64,000 nt of DNA from Asterias rubens (lineage: Eukaryota; Echinodermata; Asteroidea; Forcipulatida; Asteriidae). The notes below the pieces were generated by a model. That model ran no database searches, was not told the origin of the DNA, and worked only from the letters and a program-made list of their open reading frames with translations. Position 1 is the first letter of the stretch. Every line of letters starts with the position of its first letter. A program made the translations under genes and the position numbers. Location of the stretch: NCBI RefSeq assembly GCF_902459465.1, contig NC_047068.1, forward strand, positions 13,043,195 to 13,107,194, read 5' to 3'. Of this stretch, positions 57,348 to 64,000 are shown piece by piece.

Positions 57348-58082
57348 CACCCCTCGTTTGAAAACGAGATGATGGAGTAATCATGATGACATTCTTATAT
57401 ACAGGCCTAGGTGTCATTATGAAATTCGGGGTCTTCAAAAAATAGTTCGGATCTGAAGAGGGAGGGGCAGACAGAAACACGATTGGGGCAATGGGGGCGT
57501 TTCGAACCATTGGGGGCAAATGTATCAAACCATTCATTCGTGCATTTCTTTAAATTTGGGTGGGGGGGGAGGGGTGTCAATGGTGAGAATTGGAGGGGTC
57601 TTTCTTTTAAGCCATCTCTTATGCTCTTGGTTGGAACACATTAAGCAGCGATATGCAGGCCTACATAATGTTATTGACTTTATTTGTTTCCCCATCATGT
57701 ACAGTACAGTATAACTGTTTTACTTTTATCAAAGAGTAAGTTTTATTTGTTTTTTTAAGGGGCAACGGCATACATAACCAACTAAGTATGATGTACATAG
57801 TGTAACAACGCAAGATACACTGTACATTGTATTCTGTAATGTTACATTTTTGTTTCAGAGGAAATCCCAAGTTATTCCTTTAGTTTCTTACAAAATGATG
57901 TCAATTGCAAATTTTCTATGAAATGATTTGTTCTCAATGGAAGCAAAACACATGCTTAGGGGCCTATAATAAAAAAGAATACTTGAACAGTCCAGTGTTA
58001 AGCACATCAAATCCAGCAGCCATTTCTGCATACAAAAATATAAAACTATTGGAGAGAAAGGCATTTGTTTTTATGTAGACTT

Positions 58083-58307
58083 AAAGGCACTGGACACTTT
58101 ACTCATATATTAAAATACTTCAGACCTGAAGCATTAAGGCATCTGAAAGCACACAAATTTGTTAAAAAAGGATGTTTTTCTTTCGTTGTGCTCTTGCAAC
58201 TTTGATGACCAATTGAGTCAAGATTTGTTATTTTATGCATATGTTGGGAAAACAGGGAAATATGTACTGGTCTTTGACAATTACCAATTATGTCCAGTGT
58301 CTTTAAA
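58083..58307. repeat. MITE family A, copy 11, short form
   Basis: TTAAAGGCACTGGACACTTT to ATTATGTCCAGTGTCTTTAA, with the central half missing. Confidence 0.85.
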
Positions 58308-58438
58308 ACTAGACTTTTTATTTGATATGTAGAGACTAGAGTATGGTTTCATATTTCTGGTCATGTCTTTTAATAAAACATTCAAGTGACAGGTTTAAGA
58401 GAAACTTTATAAATGTATTATGTACAGTTTTGATAATG

Positions 58439-58450
58439 AATAAAAATAAA
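58439..58450 (+). terminator. Two overlapping polyadenylation signals
   Basis: AATAAA at 58439 and again at 58445, followed by TTGTTGTCTATTC, a GT-rich downstream element. They would end the 290-aa gene about 1.1 kb after its stop. Confidence 0.45.
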
Positions 58451-58495
58451 ATGTAAATTGGATCGTTCTTTGTTGTCTATTCTTTCCGTAAAAGC

Positions 58496-58501
58496 TTTAT
58501 T
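58496..58501 (-). terminator. Polyadenylation signal of a convergent gene
   Basis: TTTATT on the plus strand is AATAAA on the minus strand. It lies 45 bp beyond the plus-strand signals, so two transcripts may end tail to tail here. Confidence 0.3.
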
Positions 58502-59787
58502 CAGTAACGCCTTGCATTATTTACAAAGTACAATATTAATAATTTATACTTACAAATGTTTGCAAAAAATCTATCATTATTCAAGAGAGTTAATGAAGCC
58601 CAGGTCATTATTAGCTGAACAATGGTGGCATTCTTTGCTTTACCACTTTTTGTATTTACATAAAACCTCTATAAATATGAGCTCATTGAAATATGTAAGG
58701 CGAGTTTCATGAATAGTCAAGAAATTCAATCGAGTTAATCACCAGAACAGTGAGCAGAAAAACAGACTTGGTTACTTTAAGCTTGTAGTAAAAAAATAAA
58801 TAAATACAATGACTACTCTATACAGATTCAGCATAAACAATTTGGTTTCAATGATTGCTAAACAAATTGTGGTTTTTTTTCTCTCGAAGAGGGTGGTATA
58901 TTTTACACAACTTGTTCTTTAAATTGTCCACCCATTTCAACATCAAACCATCTCCTAAGTCATTCATGACTTTAAAAAGAAGAAAAAGGGGGAAAAAAGA
59001 GACCAGCATGTCTCGCACGAATATTTAAGAACTTTCATACTTACTGCAATTGTTGTTCTAGAGCTAAGCAATTTGACAAGTCAATGGAGTTTTTGTGATA
59101 AGGGAAACAATTGTGCTTAAGTCTATACAGTAGTACTAATGAATCGACAGAAAGGTTTTAAGAGATAACCTCAACAATCAATCAAACGAGAATGCACAGA
59201 TCTGCTACATGTCTCCGTCTCTTTCTATAGAAATATAAATATACATGTACCAAATCTTAGAATAATCTAAAAGACTTTAAGTTTATACCCTACAAGTAAG
59301 GACTGCAAGAACATTCTTTTCAGTACAAAGCGCTCTGATCGGAATAAGCACTTACATCAGTAGTTGCCTCAGAGTTTGCTTTCTATCTCCAAAAATACGA
59401 ATAACAGACAACCTATATAAAATTATGAGTCTCTACCCAATACAAAGAATACTGACAACCGAAAACCACTCAGAAAGTAACGCAACGAGTAATGATACCT
59501 GAACAAATACATGTACTAAAAACTTAAACCACTAGGAAATTAACACAATGAGTGAGAACCGATGTCTATAGTATGTACTACTGCATGCACAAAGTTCACA
59601 ACAGGGATGACTCCAGATTCCTTAGAGTAGACGCAGAGATAACAGAAGTTGTTGAATTGGTGTACTGGCTGATTCCAATACATGTACACCTTCTCCTTTT
59701 ATTTCATAAGTTCTAGATAAAACACTCCTGTCGTTCCAGGTAGAGAATGAGCATCATTCCGGTGTCTTCAAGGATGGCGCAGAAGAT

Positions 59788-59790
59788 AAC

Positions 59791-59824
<34 letters not shown>
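59788..59824. repeat. (GAT)n microsatellite
   Basis: About eleven GAT units. Confidence 0.95.
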
Positions 59825-59825
<1 letters not shown>

Positions 59826-59870
59826 CGACAAACGATGCTTACTTTGGAGAAACTCACCTCTCGTTAGCTG

Positions 59871-60066
59871 GGCCCAATTTCATAAAGCTGCTTAAACAGC
59901 AAATAGAGCTTAAAATATTTCTGCTCAGCAAAAATTTGCAGGATACCAGTTACAACTGGTACATGTTGGATGGTATTTTGACTGTTACCCTTATTCTGGT
60001 AAGCATAATCGTGTTGTGCTAAGCTACGATTTGAGCTTCTTAAGCAGCTCTATGAAATTGGGCCCT
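59871..60066. repeat. GGGCCC MITE, best-preserved copy
   Basis: GGGCCCAATTTCATAAAGCT..GCTTAA and TTAAGCAGCTCTATGAAATTGGGCCC are near-perfect inverse ends. ATTTCTGCTCAGCAAAAAT and GGTAAGCATAATCGTG lie inside. This copy defines the family. Confidence 0.9.
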
Positions 60067-62218
60067 GGTCCTAAGTGTTTGCACAAAAGTACATAGTACA
60101 GTGTACATGTACATATTAACTGCATGTTTTGAAATATAAAATTAAGGACAAACCCCACACCCAAGTTGCCTGTTAAGATGGAATCTTAAAGGAATTACCT
60201 ATATTTAATTACTGTACATTTGACTAAATGTTCTTGCAATCTTTACACAGTATAAGTAATGTCAAGTCAAAGCTCCTTCATTATGTACTTACAATCCACA
60301 AAGCATGTGAGTGAAAACAGTCAATGTTATTGAGGAGGGTTGCACTGAACCCAACAAATCTTAGAATCCATGCACTACAAGTTTAACTTATCCATGAAAA
60401 CTATACATCAGCCTCAGGCACATTATATTCTTACACTATTTACGCATGATCATATAAAGAATAAGGTTGAAGTTCCAGATTAAAAATTATGCATGCCAAT
60501 GAAGTGTACATTATTGTTCAGCTCTTCAAGTACGTGAAATCCAACACAAGTTCAACTGTGTTTCCAATTAAAAACAGAACACATCATCAGTTAACTGTTG
60601 AGGTTTGATGAACGAGCAACGTGTACACAAAAACATAGCAATCTAAAGACAGTAATGAATATAAATTCCTAAGTCGAAACGAACAGTGCATCATGTATAT
60701 TAACAGCAGGAATTGTACACTACTTGTAAATGATTGGTAAATGCAGCCATATTTTGCCATAACTAAAACTTGTTTGCGTGAGTCGAAACCCGAAACCTTG
60801 GAAACTCGTTCTCAACTTCAATGACATGTACAGCAGAAAAACAAGTTTATGATAATGAGATAGCACATGGCACTTCTGGATAAAGTAACAGTAGTGTACA
60901 ATCTCTTCGGGCTTCATGTCCAACTCTAAATGGTTGCACACCTGTTCTGATAACCCTATGTTCCGACACCCCTACAAATCATAAAATGTATGTTCCCAAC
61001 CCTAAACATAGCAAGTAGATATCAAGGTGTTTTGTCGAAACATAAAAGTGTCAGAACAGAGGCTTCTCACAACACAGTGGTGCTGAAACAAAGAGCAGTC
61101 ACTCTCTAAACAACCAGTGCCAAGAAGTCAAAGCAGCATATTGATGGCAGTGCTAGGAAGATTTTTAAAAATGTGTGTACATGTAATTACATGTCCAAGC
61201 AGCTACATGAGATAGAGCACCTTTAAGCATCATCAATAAACCATAAGAAATTCATACTGACTAACTACAACATGAACTGTAACACAGCAACTGAACGCTT
61301 CTATTGTATGGTCTTGGCATTGGTTGCCTTTCCAAAATTTCCCATTTATTTTCCAAAGGACTAAATGTTCTTGCAAGATGAAAATGGTCTGCCAGGCAGT
61401 TAGACATTGTACTGTTTTTTTTTTTTTAAGATTTCACTGGCATAGCTGAGATCAGTTGAGAAGTTGCACACCTGACCATGATAAGAAGTGTGGAGTTAAA
61501 TAGACCTTATGCACATGATGTCATTTGAGTAGGGCGCCCTCGGTCAAACGGTGGCCATTCATTGGTTAACGCTGTGCGTTGCCATACAAAGATATTTCCA
61601 TTCTTTCATCATCAGTTTACCTTAAAAAATGGTTGCTTGATGACATCAATGCGTAAGGTCTATTGACAGAAGAGACCAGTGGGTCTTTCAATCTAGTCTT
61701 GAACACATTTAAGACAAAAAGCTTAAAAGTCTTTAACACATTTGTGACAATAAGCATAACACATTCTGATACCTTCATTTCACATCAATTGATACTGTGA
61801 TAACAGATATGTATAGAAACCAGGCTTTATCATTAATTAACAACAACAGTCAATAATATGAAAAAGAGGAAGACAGTACATACTCAATTGAAAGCACTTG
61901 AATGCACATTAATAATACGGTTAACTGGTCATTTCAAGAAAGAAAAACAAATCATATTATCTTGTAAGGTTAACAGGTCATTTCAAGACAACACAATTAT
62001 TATCTTGTGACGTCTACCCTTCTGGAAATAAAATAAAAGAAAATATTAGTGTGACTCTGTTTCACTTTAGTTGTAATAAAACAGTTGAAACAGTAAGCTG
62101 AATTGTATCTTAACAAAAAAATAAAAACTAGAAGATGAAGAAGACATCATGACATTGGCGAACGATGATTTCAGACGACGAAGGAACACCATGATACATC
62201 GGAGATGGTAGACGATAC

Positions 62219-62358
62219 TCAGTCCCTGTTGTCTGCACACACACACGAAGGAGCTTGTACATCTTCCTCCGCATAAACCACCTTCCTCAAAAGAGACGGT
62301 AGAAACTCCACATCAACAGGTCCAGACGTCTGGAACATCTCGGCACAGGCTGCACAAT
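62219..62358 (-). CDS. Candidate terminal exon of a minus-strand gene
   Basis: Read on the minus strand after TTTTTTGCTCTAAG: two bases, then CAACAEMFQTSGPVDVEFLP, SLLRKVVYAEEDVQAPSCVC, ADNRD and TGA at 62219. Composition and codon use look like real protein. The segment is 140 nt long, and 4-5 diverged copies follow it upstream with the same 140-bp period, in which the frame is broken. I do not recognise the family. An alternative frame through an acceptor inside the exon (GTGTGTGTGTGCAG) would give TTGTEYRLPSPMYHGVPSSS. Confidence 0.35.
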
Positions 62359-62995
62359 CTTAGAGCAAAAAATTTGCCATTGAAGAAAACTTGTCGTTGT
62401 TGGGATCGATGACTATTAGTAAGTTCAAAAGAGACGACAGAAACTCCACATCAAAAGGTCCAGACGACTGGAACATCTGGGCACAGGCTGAAAACACTTG
62501 AGAGCAAAAAATTGACCATTGAAGAAAACTCCTCGATGTTTAGATTGGTCGACTCTTAAATAGTTCAAAGGAGATGACCGAAAACTCCACATCAGAAGGT
62601 CTAGACAATAGGAACATCTTGGGCACAGGCTGGACAAATTTGAAAAGCAAAAATTGGCCATTGAAGAAAACCAGTCAGCATTGGGATTGGCAATCCTTAA
62701 ATAGTTCAAACGAGATGACAGAAAACTCCACATCAAAAGGTCCAGACGACTGGAACATCTGGGCACAGGCAGAACAAACTCCAAAAGCAAAAAATTGGCA
62801 GTTGAAGAACTTGTCGGTGTTGGGATTGGCGACTCTTAAAAAAGTTCCAAAGAGATGGCAGAAACTCCACATGAAACGGTGTAGACGACTGGAATATCTG
62901 GGGCATAGGCTGAACAAACTTGAAAGCAAAAATTGGCAGTTGAAGAAAACTCGTCGATGTTGGGATTGGTTGACTCTAAATTAGTTCAAAGGTGA
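62288..62995 (-). repeat. ~140-bp tandem repeat, five copies
   Basis: AACTCCACATCAAAAGGTCC, AGACGACTGGAACATCTGGG and CACAGGCTG..GCAAAAAATTG..CATTGAAGAAAAC recur at offsets of 139, 141, 141, 139 and 140 bp. On the minus strand each unit starts like the candidate exon (CAQMFQSSGPFDVEF). Indels shift the frame from unit to unit. Confidence 0.9.
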
Positions 62996-63810
62996 CCACC
63001 AAGCTCCGGGGGGTTATTACCCGATAAATTGGCCAAGATCGTTTCTAGATGAGGGAGTTTAGAAGAGCAAGATCAACTATTTGACTTTCTTGGAGTACAG
63101 TAAGGAAAAGGTCCAGAGAATCATAAACTTGATGAAATTTACATTTGCCTTTTGGTAGTCTTTCCTTGACAACTTGGTACCATCAACAGCTGACCATCAT
63201 TATCCAAAAGGTAAAACACACGCCGACAAAATAAATCTGTGAGTTTGCTTTGCAGAGACGAGTAACAAAAGCGAAAGAGCCACCCAGGTGTGAGACACTA
63301 GATATTGGATAGGGTCTTCACCAATAGCTGTAGAGCGCCTCATTTCTGGGATCGGAGGCAATGGGTAGAAAACTGGGTTTGAGATGGATGCAATAACGGT
63401 TGGTACTCTTAAGCATGAATTTCTATAAAGTTCACTTGTCGCTGAGACATTACTCGACTTTTTCTCGTAAATGCTTGGATATTAGATTTTCTTTTAGGAG
63501 ATTGTGGTCAACCTTATGACCCCCACAACAACAGCACCAATCAGCCCAGCTATAGACTGCCAATGACAGCCATGCTTTGCTTGCAGTCCAACAACGTGCC
63601 ATTCTTGCTCATTGTAGCTGAACAGCTTTTCAAGAACTCTATGCATACATCGGAACTCTCAAATGCAAGCTCACTTGCAATGAATGAAACGTCCAGACTG
63701 GGCCGGTATCTAAATTATTCACACAAGGGAAGAAAACGTGTTAAAAATCCATACACAATAACAAAATACAGCAAATAATAAAGAGATTTTGTTCATTAGG
63801 CAATACTTAC

Positions 63811-63828
63811 TCTTGCGATTGCTTTTGT
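63811..63828 (-). CDS. Candidate 18-nt microexon
   Basis: On the minus strand CACTTTCTGTTCACAG | ACAAAAGCAATCGCAAGA | GTAAGTATT: strong acceptor, six codons (TKAIAR in one frame), strong donor. It preserves frame whether used or skipped. The reading depends on a minus-strand gene being here. Confidence 0.3.
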
Positions 63829-63869
63829 CTGTGAACAGAAAGTGTGTACTTACCGAGAAATAAAAACAA

Positions 63870-63970
63870 AAGTCAAGTACATGAACACATCACTGGGTTT
63901 ACACATTGGTTAGGTGTTAACCCAGTGATGTGCTAAACATTGAATTAGACACCAAGTACGTTCATGTGTT
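63870..63970. repeat. Hairpin in the putative minus-strand intron
   Basis: ACATGAACACATCACTGGGTT pairs with AACCCAGTGATGTG, and AAGTAC..ATGAACACA with TTCATGTGTTTTT. Confidence 0.5.
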
Positions 63971-63989
63971 TTTACGATATCATACCTAC

Positions 63990-64000
63990 CTCCATTTTAC
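63990..64000 (-). CDS. Edge of a candidate minus-strand exon
   Basis: GTAAAATGGAG | GTAGGTATG looks like an exon end and donor. The rest lies beyond the window, so the reading frame cannot be set. Confidence 0.2.

Larger units (their letters stand above)
57348..58460 (+). other. Probable 3' UTR of the 290-aa gene
   Basis: No coding potential. It contains a short family A MITE and ends at paired AATAAA signals. Confidence 0.45.
58502..62218 (-). other. Probable long 3' UTR of a minus-strand gene
   Basis: AT-rich, with many ACATGTAC phrases, no open frame of note, a GGGCCC MITE and an (ATG)n tract. At 62010-62025 the minus strand has a good acceptor (TTTATTTTATTTCCAG), so the UTR may be spliced. 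Confidence 0.3.

Overview
The window is animal nuclear DNA. Genes are split into short exons with GT-AG introns, there are no operons or ribosome-binding sites, and the non-coding DNA is AT-rich and crowded with small inverted-repeat transposons (MITEs), tRNA-derived SINE remnants, a LINE fragment and many tandem repeats. The gene content and the style of the repeats suggest a marine invertebrate deuterostome, most likely an echinoderm such as a sea star. That is an inference, since no diagnostic marker is present.

Layout. (1) 1-5.1 kb: upstream flank with a possible promoter and non-coding first exon, plus MITEs and SINE remnants. (2) 5.09-12.89 kb, plus strand: the one clearly recognisable gene, a seven-exon GRB2/GADS-family adaptor (SH3-SH2-glutamine-rich linker-SH3, 291 aa). 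Its introns are full of MITEs and a 44/88-bp minisatellite. (3) 12.9-19.4 kb: probable 3' UTR with a 26-bp minisatellite, several MITEs and a LINE reverse-transcriptase tail. (4) 19.44-47.73 kb: a giant inverted repeat. Two arms of about 7.8 and 9.0 kb face each other across 11.4 kb of satellite DNA built around a 20-bp near-palindrome, and the satellite itself switches orientation three times. Each arm carries its own 28-bp minisatellite, a SINE, MITEs and the same decayed set of exons, so the arms are diverged copies of one another. (5) 47.7-51.3 kb: repeats, then a possible small divergent gene. (6) 51.34-57.35 kb, plus strand: a three-exon gene for an unrecognised 290-aa Ser/Pro-rich protein with a basic C-terminus. 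(7) 57.35-64 kb: its 3' UTR, then a probable convergent minus-strand gene represented by a polyadenylation signal, a long 3' UTR, a candidate terminal exon that lies next to tandem copies of itself, and an 18-nt microexon.

How the genes relate. The adaptor should link phosphotyrosine receptors or scaffolds (via SH2) to proline-rich effectors (via SH3). Nothing in the window suggests that the other genes belong to the same pathway. The feature most worth a second look is the foldback structure at 19.4-47.7 kb. Insertions present in only one arm show that it is not simply a mirrored assembly error. All boundaries were read by eye and repeat edges are accurate to about 10-20 bp.
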